Shown here: positions 1 through 10,990 of the stretch, in pieces
Layout of the letters: every line of letters begins with the position of its first letter
Position numbering within the stretch: position 1 is the first letter of the stretch
Source of the DNA: Cardinalis cardinalis
Lineage: Eukaryota; Chordata; Aves; Passeriformes; Cardinalidae
Assembly (NCBI GenBank): GCA_014549065.1
Contig: JACDOX010000114.1
Span: 2,169,629 to 2,233,628, forward strand
Direction of reading: 5' to 3'
Length of the DNA stretch: 64,000 nucleotides
Made by a program: the position numbers and the translations under genes
Notes under the pieces: generated by a model
What the model was told of the DNA's origin: nothing
The model's input: only the letters and a program-made list of their open reading frames with translations
The model's database searches: none

Positions 1-1016
1 TTCAAATAATAACTTTTACCAAAGTTGGTTGTAAGTTTTCCAAAAAAGAGGTATTTCCATTGTATACTGACATCCGAAAGCCGTCAGGCTGCAATTTACC
101 TTTCTGGCTTAAGCCTCTCACCATGAATATTGAGGATTTTCTGAAAGCTGAGGATTTTCTGAAAGTGTTTTTGTTTCCATTGCCTGGTAGTGTTCTTCCC
201 AACAATTGGCACCCGCAGTGGCTCTCCAGCTTTTTTTAAGCTTGTTTCCCTTCAGAGCTGTACTAAATTCGAGACTGAATTGTTCAAAATGGCCAAAATT
301 GATTTTTTTCTGACTCAGAGTAAGCCCTTTGCTTTATATACACACCTTTCTGCCTGACATTTACCCATACTTTTTCAGTCCTGCTGACACACACAGCACG
401 ACATGTTGATTTTCTGTGATCTCATTTATGAGTTCTTTTAAATAATCACCCACTGGATGGTTCAAGTCTTCCTTATGATTCATGAACATCACATCACCTG
501 TCAAGTTATTGACAATGATCTTGCATTTCTATAAAAGAGTGCTAAATGATTGTAAGCAGGGTGAAATGGGCTATGGAAATGTTTTTATAACCAGCATGTA
601 ACTGTCTTTGGATGCTTCAAAGGCAGGCAAACCATTTCATCACATCTACAATTGTATAATGAACCCAGGTAATTACTGGGAGGGAGAACTGTAAAAGCAT
701 TTACTGGAGTCAGTGGTAATCCTAAAAAAAACCAAAAAACAAAAAAAAATTTATTCACTTATTCTTTGGCCACATTTACCATCAAGAATTTTGGAACAAT
801 TTCATAGTCCGCCATTTCATGGAGCTCACTGGCTAAATTTTATGATTTCTTTTATCTGCTATTCTGACCATGCAAGTGAAAGCAGATGCCACTTACGTTA
901 ACATTATATTAATGCTGTCAATTCTTGAAATAGCAGAGGGAAGGAAAAGTGTCATCAAAGTTTTAGAATGTCCAACATAATAACCCCTGCTTTTGCTTAG
1001 AGAAAGGAATGGAATA
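1..1016. other. Unique non-coding AT-rich DNA
   Basis: No gene is recognisable here. The open frames are short and carry no domain. It contains a small tandem duplication (131-165) and an A-rich tract with a few C interruptions around 724-751. I see no repeat-family signature and no exon with a convincing acceptor and donor pair. Confidence 0.7.
131..165. repeat. 18-bp tandem duplication, two copies
   Basis: The unit TGAGGATTTTCTGAAAGC occurs at 131-148 and is followed directly by a second copy at 149-165 that matches over 17 bases. The copies are head to tail with no spacer, so this is a recent local duplication or a two-copy minisatellite. Because the unit is a multiple of three, it gives a repeated FRKSS-like peptide in one minus-strand frame, but nothing indicates that this frame is translated. 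Confidence 0.9.
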
Positions 1017-1138
1017 TTAAAAAAAAAATCCAAAAACTAAAACTAAACAGACAAACAAATACAAACAAAAAACCCAAAACAAAAGCAAAACACAAACAAA
1101 ACAACAAAACAAATCAAAACAAACAAACAAAACAAAAA
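1017..1138. repeat. A-rich (CAAAA)n-like low-complexity tract
   Basis: About 120 bases consist almost only of A with regularly spaced C, in irregular CAAA, CAAAA and CAAAAA units. One strand is nearly free of T and G until the end. This is a degenerate simple repeat. The 87-codon minus-strand frame over it encodes a low-complexity Phe/Leu/Cys/Val string and is an artefact of the repeat. Confidence 0.9.
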
Positions 1139-1509
1139 TCATAGATGTCATGACCAGTTTGAATTTGTAGCACAAAAGAATATAATGACTCTTTTTTGCA
1201 GCTAGTACATAACAAGACACTAATGGTTGTGACAGCCAACTCTTTTTTAGACAAATGTCCAATTTCCCACTCCAAACCATGCTCTTCTTCTTGTGCTCCT
1301 AGCTGGGTTCTACTGGCACATTACATCTTTTGAGACAACTGGCCTTCTTCTGTGTCTTGTAATAAAGAAAAGTATTATCCCACATCTCTTTAAAGTTTTG
1401 ACTCTCGTTTAGAGTAACAGGAGAAAAAAACATGGAAAAATTAATAATTGAAATTCTATTTNTGTCCTGTTCATTTAATCATCTAAAGTACTTGCTCTCA
1501 GTTCCTCAC

Positions 1510-1677
1510 CCTGAAATTCATAAAACATCTTGCCTTTTTTGTCTACAATACACAGTAGCCACTGAAAAGCTGGAGATGAATGCCAGTCTGCTATTCCTGC
1601 TTTGAGGAGGATGTACTGTGATGCTCTAAGAACATTAAGCTGTAAATAGCTGTGAAGATAGATGCCTGGGTCATGCA
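1510..1677 (-). CDS. Possible internal coding exon, unidentified gene
   Basis: Read on the minus strand, a pyrimidine-rich tract ending TCTTTTTCAG (last base 1678) is followed by 168 open bases and then a plausible 5' splice site, CAGG/GTGAGG, with the GT at 1509-1508. The length is a multiple of three. The frame starting with codon CAT after two carried-over bases encodes a peptide of balanced composition that includes QWLLCIVDKKGKMFYEF. That reads like real protein and not a shadow of a simple repeat. I do not recognise the family, and no partner exon on the same strand was found nearby. A chance open stretch between decoy splice sites is quite possible in 64 kb. Splice-site shape and the open frame are what is seen; exon status is inference. 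Confidence 0.27.
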
Positions 1678-1680
1678 CTG

Positions 1681-2871
1681 AAAAAGATTATGGTGTCTTT
1701 TTAAAAACATAAATTTCCAGTCCCTTCTTTTTACAAAGTCTTTATATACTTAAAGGCCTATTCCTTGTGTAAGTCAAATGTTTCATTTCACACATTCAAG
1801 GTATTACACTTTTTCACCCCAGTACATAGATGTCAACTCTATAGCACCTCAGATTCTTTCCATGCACACTGATATAAGCTCCACAGTATCTCAGACTGGG
1901 TAAAGAACTGCCAGTCCATGAAGATCTTCAAAAAGTCCAAAATGTGTTCCCTGTCTTCTGCAAACAATTAAGTCATGGAGGAAATTCCTTTCTACTGAAA
2001 TGCATCATAGATTCCACTCCCATGAGCTATCAGTGCTCAGAATCCTTCCTTTCACAGGTATGACTGCTCACTCCATAAGGAAAATGACAGAACCTTAAAT
2101 GTGGTTATCAGAGACCTAAACTCCCTGTGTAACCTAAACAAACTACAGCCAGGGATGTTTGAAGCAGTTCTTGTTGCTTTGTGAAACAAATGGCACTGAA
2201 CTCTGCACATGCAGTTTCAGCTCTGCAGTTTTTGTGTCTGGCATGACTTTTGAGATTACTTTACTCCAAACTTTTTCACATCTGGACCTTGATAATGAAG
2301 GTTATCATTAATCTAACTGAAATTTGGGGTATAAAAAGATTTTCCTTTTACAGAATCACTGTAGCTTTTGATCTGAGAATATTTTCTAAATGCAGCTGTA
2401 GGGTTAATTGCTATCTTTTTTTTTTCTTTCTATCTAGCTACTCCAGTGTCTCCTGCAGCTGTTTTGCTGCTGCTGCTATTTCTGCATTCATTGCAACCCC
2501 AATAGAAAGAGACAGGACAGAACAGAAAATACATGTCACTAAAAGTATTATATGGATCTACTATATGTCCCTCCTTTTTCGTGGATGAACATGTTAGAGG
2601 GGACAAGATTTGCATCTGTGAAACCTCAACTACAAACAGAGGCAATTTCAGATTGAGTTGAATTTCTTTATTGTTTTAAAGAAACCTACAGATCCAGCTG
2701 AAGAAATCCATGATAGAAAAATTCCCTTAATTTATTTTCAGTTAGAAGGTCAATCAAAATTTCAAAAACTATCATTGTAGATATTAACCTTGCAATTCCT
2801 TATTATGTCTTAGTCTTCAGAAGGCAGCTGGGTCAGTATATGGCTCACACAGCTAAAGTCAGAGAATACAG
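1681..2871. other. Unique non-coding sequence
   Basis: No recognisable gene. It has a T-run near 2414-2429 followed by a short CTG-type run (about 2464-2477). The pyrimidine-rich tract there resembles a 3' splice site, but no convincing downstream donor or conserved peptide follows. Confidence 0.65.
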
Positions 2872-3680
2872 AATCATAGAACATGCTGAGTTGGAAGGGA
2901 CCCATCAGGATCATCACCTGTGCAGGTCACCCCAAGAGTCACACCATGTAGTGAGAGCATTATCCAAATGCTTCTGGAACTCAGACAGAAGCACTGTACT
3001 TTGATACTTTGACCACTTCCCAGCCTGTTGCAGTGCCCAACCACCCCATTCCACTTTTTCCTGATATCAAATCTAAACCTCCCCTGACTCATGTCATTTC
3101 CTTAAGTCCTGTCACTGGTCACAACCTTGAAGAGACTGGTATTTGCCTCTCCACTTTGCCTCATGAGGATGTTGAAGACTTCAGTGAGGTCTCTCCTGTC
3201 TTCCCTTCTCCAGGCTGAACAGATCAAATTACCTCAGCCACTCCACATAAGGCTTTCCTTCCAGACCCTTCAATATCCTCACACCCTCTTTTGGATGCTC
3301 CCTAATGGCTTTATATCTCTGTTATATTGTGGCACCCAAAACTGACCCCAGGATTCAAGGTGAGGCTGCCCCAGTGCAGAGCAGAGCAGGACAATCCCCT
3401 CCCTTGCCTGGCTGGCCATGCTGTGCCTGATGCACCCCAGGACAGGGCTGGCCCTGCTGGCTGCCAAGGGCATTCCTGATCCGGGTTTGTTTTGCCATTG
3501 GTCTGGACCTGCAGGTCCCTTTGTGCAGGGCTGCTCTCTGGCCTCTCATTCCCCAGCCTGTGCACACAACCAGGGCTGCCCCATCCCAGGTGCAGAATCC
3601 AGCACTTTCCCTTNTTGAACTCCGTATGGTGGGTGATTGGTCTCTTTAATTTGCCAAGTCTCTGTGAATGGATCCCACAT
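2872..3680 (-). mobile_element. CR1 LINE, 5'-truncated, minus strand
   Basis: The + strand begins with AATCATAGAA and GTTGGAAGGGACC, the reverse complement of the CR1 3' end, so the element runs on the minus strand. Further in, minus-strand frames carry recognisable pieces of the ORF2 C-terminal region: a VLGCIRHSMAS-like motif followed by LLCSALGQPHLE, and upstream of that a KGKCWILHLG-like motif near 3600. Frames are broken by stops and shifts, so it is a dead copy. The 5' (right) boundary is uncertain: similarity to CR1 fades between about 3660 and 3730. The element is truncated, as most CR1 copies are, and lacks the endonuclease and most of the reverse transcriptase. Confidence 0.92.
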
Positions 3681-5730
3681 CTTGTCCCAGTTCTTCCCTT
3701 CTTCACCAGCACCCATTGTAGGGCCACTCCTCACTTTCACCCTTACCAAGCTTTTATGTGATGAGGAGACAGACCTGCCCTGGGGAGAAGACTTCTCTCC
3801 ATTTTTATGCTCCTCAGCAGGCTGTCTGCCATTATTAGCAACTAGGAAGACACTGTTTTTCAGAGGGATTTTCAGATCATTCCCTAATCAGCTTCCTCCA
3901 GGACATGTTATGCTAACCTGTCATCTTTAGAACCTTTCCTACTGTGTTGGGGTTTTGGCCAACAAATGCCCCTAAGCTTTTCTCACCCTCGCAGACAAAC
4001 TCCAAATCTTGAGTTTGGTTTTTTTCCTAGAAAAGTTGCCTCCTGAAGCCTTTGCCAAAGGTGAATTATGTCAGTTTGAAGCTTCTAGACTTGCTGGTGT
4101 TTAGCACATCTAGTTATTTACCTGCCTGAAGTTAGTAATTCACATAGAATTGTCTTCTTTGTTTCCTTTCCTTTACCCATCCTTTGCATATCTTTAGCAC
4201 AAAGCACAAGCTGCAAAATCTTCCTTGCAGAGGCTTTACTATTATGAACAGCNTTGAAAGATCCTGATCATTTCTTGTTTTTTCTTCAAATTCTTATCAG
4301 GGCATGTCTCAACAAATATTAGAGCAAATATCATGCTGTTTATAACCTTTCATTTAGCAGTAGCTGCTAAGCTGGGAGTCCTGGGAACCTTATCCTCAGC
4401 CTGGAAATAAATGCTTAGAAACTGAAAAACTTAGCAAAAAAAATGCAAAAAAAAATCTACTTCTTATCAAGTCCTGAAGTATCTTAAAAACTGAAAGCCT
4501 GAAACCAAGTGCATCTAAAATGTGGTTACTTCAGCTCTTGCATGTATTTGTCCACAAAATTTCAAATGTTTCCCTTCCTGAGATCTCATTTTATTTCTTC
4601 ACAGCTTTTTAGCATTTTGAGAGAAGTCTGGTTTTGAAAGAACTATTATTATTGCACTTTTATTACATATCTAAAATAGATTTCGATTTGCAAGCAGTAA
4701 GATGTNCAATATGGTTAGAGGGGTTTTTTTAATATGTATTGATTAAAACATTTAGAGCTAGCAGAGAAGAATTTAGAGAAAACAAACACAAAGAATGTAG
4801 TACCAGCACACAGGCTACAGACGTGCAACCTCTATGATAGACTCTACTGCAGGATTTTAGAAATCCTTCTTTCTACGCTGCTCTTAGCCACAGATGGTCT
4901 CTGGAATTCCAGGAAATAAACAGTGTATTTTTGTTAATGAGCAAATAAATGTTAGTATGGAGTCCTATATGACAAATACTATTAATAGCACTGACATATC
5001 AAAGGGGCAGATTTTTCTGGAGGAAAGTATTACAGAGTATAAATTGTAACTCTGCTGAAGGCAATCTTGCCTTGCCTCAGAAATTCTTAAGGATTTCAAT
5101 AATCCACTGTTAGAGAGAAAAGCCTTCATGCAAGAAAGCAGCACTGATTAGTGAAGGTAGGTATGTAAATTTTTTTGTGTCTGAACACACATAAATGTAA
5201 TTGTACAAGTAGTTATAATCGGAACTCGAGCTTTGCAGAAACCCATTTGCAGGATTTTCAGATAGAAGAGAATAAATACATTTAAAGGTTGAGTTTTCCT
5301 ATTCTACACCAGGAAGATTGCTTTAAACCAAGGTGCAGTGCAGTGTAAAAATGTGAAAAGTCCCAGAAACATTCAGTGAATGGATGGTGAAGATGACTAC
5401 CATCCCCCATCACCTCTGCAAGCACATTATACTGTGAAACTCTCAGCTTTTTCTCCTTCTTTCTACTAGCAAATTCATTTCACAAAATGTACAACTCTAT
5501 ATTTCTGCGTTACTATGAAATGCAGAATAATAATTTACACTTTTTTTTTCTTCCAGACAGGGACTAGAAATGTGATGACTTTAAAAAGAGAACAGAGACC
5601 CACAAAATCAAAAAATGGCAGAATCACTGGTAGAAGAAGAAGCCTACAGCTATAGCTGTGCTCTCAACTTATTTGTGGCAGAAGTAGCAATAGGTGACCA
5701 CTTTCTGAAAATTAATATTAGGTGGAAGTT
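3681..5730. other. Unique non-coding sequence
   Basis: No gene seen. The first part (to about 3930) keeps open frames on both strands, but the peptides match nothing I recognise. A poly-T run before TTCCAG near 5540-5558 looks like a splice acceptor, but the sequence after it has stops in all frames within a short distance. Confidence 0.65.
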
Positions 5731-5820
5731 TGTTGGAAAGGATCTTCAAGAGTTCTTCAGTCCAGGCTCCTGATCAAAACAGGGTTAACACTGAAATTAG
5801 GCAGCTTGCTTAGTTGGTGT
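5731..5820 (-). mobile_element. Old, degraded CR1 3' fragment
   Basis: TGTTGGAAAGGATCTTCAAG, then AGTCCAGGCTCCTGATCAAA, then GGGTTAACACTGAAATTAG match the layout of an older CR1 3'-UTR subfamily read in reverse (TTGGAAGGGACCTC, AGTCCAACCTCCTGCTCAAA, CAGGGTTAAC). The terminal octamer repeats are no longer recognisable. Substitutions and lost ends suggest an older insertion than the copies at 2.9, 32.0 and 52.8 kb. The alternative is chance similarity over about 90 bases. Confidence 0.55.
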
Positions 5821-8800
5821 CTGTAAACAATGTCCTTGCTTCCCTTTTCAGTTGTGGGAAGGCTTCAGTTTGGGATGGCTTCTAAAAACTTGAACTAACA
5901 CTGACATTGTGAGGCATGGGAATCAAATCCATGCAGATTCACATTGGGTACAGTTTAAATGCTACTTGGCTATCTGGTATGTGACTTTTTAAATTTAATT
6001 TTATGTACCTAATGCATACACAGACAGAAACCAATTACAACTGGACAAATATATGGTTTTAGCTTATTTTATCCCAGAAGTTGTTTCATTACAACTAATA
6101 TATTTGTTTCTTTAGTGCCTCTAGGTTTTCCTTCAATTAAATGCTTTTTTGATAAGTCATTTATAATCTCTGTTACAAAGTATTCATCCTTCATACTGTG
6201 TTAAGAGTTCATCAGTCAACTCAATCACATTAATTAAAAATCATAGTGTAAGAATTCATATTCTTCTATGACTTTTAAGGAAGCATGATTTCAAGTTTTT
6301 TTAAACTAAACAATCTGTCACAAAGAGTCATATCCCAGTGCTCTAGGACAAAATAACACTAAGAACAATTTCCAGGTGTAGTTCAGCACAGGAAAAGCAC
6401 AGGTTTTGTTCCAGGTTTTCTTGGTGAAGTGCAAGCCATGCAATTAAAAATCTGTTGGCCCGGGGCATCTGTCCCACAAGCATTAGGACACACCTAAATA
6501 TGGTGTGTATGGCAAGCCTTTTCTGAAAATATTTCATACCTATAAAAATCAAACATTTTGCAGATTTTTAAGTACTACTTGAAATTACTTTTGTTACCTG
6601 TTCCAGATGCAATGAACCTTGTTTTATCAACCTTTGGCAAACATGGCATTGTTGGGGCCGTTCAATCTCTAATATAACTGCTACCACTGCAAACATTATC
6701 TACACTTCACAGGTAGGCCATGTGCACAGACACGTTGCAATTTGCTTAACGAAGCTGCTAAACTGAGACTTGAAACCAGATGTCCAAAGTCAGAGCTGCT
6801 GTCTGACTTCTTTTCACACTGTCATAGTAGGTTTTATAGTTTCACTGCCACACTAAACCTCACATGTACTGTTGGCATCTGACATACCAACTATTTCACT
6901 TGGCCTGATAATCAAGATGTACTCAAGTAACAATTTGGTCCATGCATTTGTCACTAGCACGTGCTTTTTGTCCATCTGTATGGCCTGTTTCATCTAACTT
7001 CACCCAGAAAAATTTCCATATCCTTCCATTCCTTCCCCTGCTTTTGGATAGCAAGACTACTGCAGGTAATCTGACAGCAGATGATGAATGCAGGGAAGGG
7101 CAACTTATCTCAAAAAAATCTGTAGCTAATAAATCCACTCATGTTTTTCCCTTTCTTTGACCAATCAGTTTAAAATTTATTATTTTGACCCATACCTTTT
7201 CTGAGAGCAGTCTCAGCACAAATTAAAGAGCCATCCATCCTCAACAAATAAGAGGGAGTCTGCTCAATACTCAAAGCCACAGTCTCCATAGTGACCAAAA
7301 CACAGGATTGTCTAACTATACCATCAGCACAAGGAGTGTTCATAGGGCCCTAACAGCATCATATTGCCCTATTTGCCCTCTCACTGTAAGTTTTACACCT
7401 CACAGAAACTTCACCAGCAGAAGGCATTTAGCATAAACTGCAAATGTTCACAAAGTTCTCTGAAACCTCCAAGTCCAAATACCGCATTTCTTTCCAAGCC
7501 ATGCAAGGGTTTCAGGCCTTAAGACAGCAGGTGGAACAAGTGGGGCAGAGTTCCCATGACTTTGAAATCATTGCTGAGCCTTCTCCAGTATCTCTTCCAC
7601 CAGATCATATTTAATTGAAACAAAGGTCTTCCTCTCATGTGGAATTAATGAAAGGTAATGCAGTTCGTTTTCCTGAGAGACGTGTCACCTATTAGCAGAA
7701 AGCTTCAGTGAAGCAATGGTTTGCAAGCTCCTGTGAGGATACAATTCCCATCTTGTGCCTTTGAACTGTCAGTTAAAACACCTACGGTGCTCCTGAAAAA
7801 AAAAGATGCAGTTGGGTAGTTCAGCTGGGTGAGCTGTTCATTCAAAACCACAGCAAGAAGAGACATATTCTTCCCAAGGACTCAAGAAGGTCACAGATCT
7901 CAGCATGACTCTCCATTTCATTCTTCTAACTAGTAACACCACTGCTGCAAAAGGGTGAATGAATCAGTCTGTGGTTCACGTCTCCTGCCTCTCCTCATCT
8001 GATAAAAAGGGGGGATAGCTGCAGGGATTCCTGCTCTCTGGGTCTCCATGAACATGATCAAGGCATGAACTGCAAGGAGAAATCAGCTCAGCATTGACTC
8101 CTCTTGGCTCCTGTTGGACTTGTTCCTGGGATACATAACAACCCAAGGGAAGAAATGGGAAGAAAATTGACTTGGAATGAAAGAATCTGTCTTGGCATAA
8201 GAATCTCTGTTTCTGGGCTGGGGAGAGAATGGCTCTCATCACATCCTGCTTGTCTTAACTCAGATGTAGCTACCTCTCACTTCCCATGAAAAATACCCTG
8301 ACAGCAGTATCTGAAGGGCTTTATAACAAGCTTGTTGTAAAGCATAGCTAGCCCTGTATCCCTTGCTTCCAGTCAAAGATCCTAACTAATTGTGCACCTG
8401 ATTTCCTTTCCCACTGAGAGTGTTTTGAATCTGACATGCTGCCATACATTTGAAACATCATCATGGAGTTCATCTCCCGACCTGCTTCTCTCTCTCTGCC
8501 CCCAGACACTTTTTGAACTAATCTGTTGTCAAGTGTCTTGTCTTATATTTGTCTTGCCTCATCTAAGGGCAAGTAACATGTCTCTCTCCATGCTTCTATA
8601 ATGTGTGTGATTTGATCCCACTCTATAAATGTTTTAGAATAACAATAGTACCAAAGGATGCTTGCACATCTCAGCTGTCAGAGAATCAAAGAAGAACATT
8701 TTCCACTCTAAATATTAACTGTTAGAGTCTTCTATTTGTATCATAATTGAAAACCATTATTGTAATTGGTTAGCAAAGCCACCAAAGGCACAGGCCTAAA

Positions 8801-10840
8801 ATGGAAATGAATGAAGCAGCTATGGAAATGACATCTTAATAAGAATAATGAAATTCAAACCCCTACTGCAAGTACAGTGTATAATCCATTACATGGAGAT
8901 TAGATGAGATATAAATACCTGAAGGATGTAAGATGATTGATCTGGCATCTGGTTTTGCAGACATAAAATGTCAAACAACAGGTATCTGAACACTGCAAAT
9001 TGCCTAACTACAGTTTTTTTCTGGCTTTTTAATGGGGGGTGAGATAGGAATTTAACAACTTGCACTGTCAGGCAAGGCCTTATTCCATTCTGGGTGCAGC
9101 ATTTTAGCTGGGTCTTGGTCTCCTCCTTTTAACCCAGAAAGTCCTGTCAGAGCCTGAATAATTTTTTTATTCATTCTCTGGATCTGAAACTCAGTGGATG
9201 AAGGTTAAATTCCCAGTCTACCCATAGTGTTAACCTCTTTATAATTTAGTTGCTTGCTCATAAGATGTAGCAATAAAGCTAGCCTTTACCATTTACAGGT
9301 GGAGGAAGCATTTGGTAATCTTCATGATATGCCAAAATACTGTATCAATCCTGGGTATTGTCATATTCAAACTGCTATGAAACCTCAAAGACATAGAGAA
9401 AGGAAGCAATCAAGACTGCATTGAAGAGCATGGGCACTGGGGAAGGGTGGACTCCTGAAACAGCTTGCTACTCCCAAGATACTCGGCTGAAAAAGCCAGA
9501 GTTTTAGTAGACTTCTTAGAATCTCTATAAATTCCCTGTTTCTCATTGATTTTTAAGTGAAAATAATGAGGATTGCCAAGTCTTCTGAATCCCTTCCTAT
9601 TGAGCTAGGGAGATATCTTCATCCACATGTGAGTTATTCCAGTGGAAATGACTTATCCTGATGTTTGTGTCATTCCTATTTTTGCTGTGGTGGTCCAGAA
9701 CCTCATAAACACGAATCAACCATGGAGGCAGCTCAACACAAAGATAGGACAGGCATCTGAGAATTTTAAGGGTGGAAAAAATCAGATTGTTTACCTTTCT
9801 CTAGAAAGCTCATTCACTAGAAAACAAGCAACAGAGCAGGAAACCCAGTGTTTAGACACTAGTCAGATATTCCTGATTTCACCCAAATCATCAAGAAGCT
9901 CCATAAGTGGGTGGCCATAAGGGCATTCTGCAGCAAAGTATATTTCAATTACAGATTCGTAATGCTCATAATTGAAGGACACACCACAATCAGTGTAGCA
10001 AAGCTAAAGGGACAACAAGAAGGACAATGCTCCTNCTATGCATTTTCTCTTGGCAGCTTTTAGCCTGAACCACTCATGCTGGTGGTTTCTGTAACACATA
10101 CACCAACACTGCACTTTAGGTGCAGGCAGTCATTGAGCATAGCTGGGGAAAAAAGTCTCAACCTTAGCACAGGCTCAAATACACACATGGTTTCTTTACA
10201 GAGGGCACATTTTCAGTTTAACCATGCTATATTCTATCTCACCAGATTTTGGTAAATTTCTGTCTTGCCTGAGTTTTGTAACACACCAGTCAAAGGCTCA
10301 TGATTAGAAGGATCTATTTAATGAGCACAGCAAAAGACTGGAGGACAGCTAGGATAATTCACTGAACTTGGATAGCCACGTGCAAGCAATATCCTTCAGG
10401 TACATAGAGATTGGGAGTACTTAGCTAAAAGTAATGTCATAATCTGCAATAATCATTAATGGTAAAACTTGACATCCACAGTCTTACCTCCTTATTCAGT
10501 AGTAACTAAACCCTTTGATCTCCAAGACTGTCTCCTCTACTCATAACAACTTCACTTGCAGATTTATAGTCATAAATTAATTACAGGAATGAATTAATTA
10601 TTTGGAAGGTAAACATGCGCCAGGTTATACAGGTTAGTTTAAAGACACTTACAGAAAAGATGACTATTTTCTTGAAGAGTTTCTAACTTTACTCCAAGCC
10701 CTGGCTGTTGTGCAATATCCTTCCACAATGACTGGAGAAGTGCTTAACATTATGGGAAGGAACAGTCTACTAAAATGTGGTCTGCTTTTATGCTGTTCAT
10801 TTCAGGCTATCCCTCCTTAAGCCATGTGCACTTTATACAG
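5821..10840. other. Unique non-coding sequence
   Basis: About 5 kb without a gene or a recognised repeat. ORFs at 7976-8242 (minus) and 9642-9920 (plus) are under 95 codons and have no motif, no flanking exon signals and no recognisable family. No N occurs between about 4.7 and 10.0 kb. Confidence 0.65.
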
Positions 10841-10990
10841 ACTTTATTAATGTCAGAGCCATTACATTTGTTCAGCAGCTAATGGGAAATATTAAGTGTA
10901 CTGGAATAAATAAGGCGAAGTAGAAGAGGCCTTAATATTTGGCTTTCAGCAAGCTCTCTTGTCAAGCTGTCACTTTTTGCATGTTATTGT
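10841..10990. other. CNE-like AT-rich block
   Basis: Non-repetitive, AT-rich sequence with several homeodomain-type cores (ATTAA, TAATG, TTAATATT), an AATAAATAAGG stretch and mixed GC words between them. Its texture resembles vertebrate conserved non-coding elements. This is inferred from texture alone; conservation cannot be judged from one sequence. Confidence 0.22.

Noticed and set aside
1017..1280. Hydrophobic minus-strand ORF resembling a membrane protein
   Set aside because: Its Phe/Leu/Cys/Val-rich tail is the translation of a CAAAA-type low-complexity tract.
3311..3727. 138-codon minus-strand ORF as a host gene
   Set aside because: It lies in the CR1 at 2872-3680 and mostly reads its decayed ORF2 in a shifted frame.
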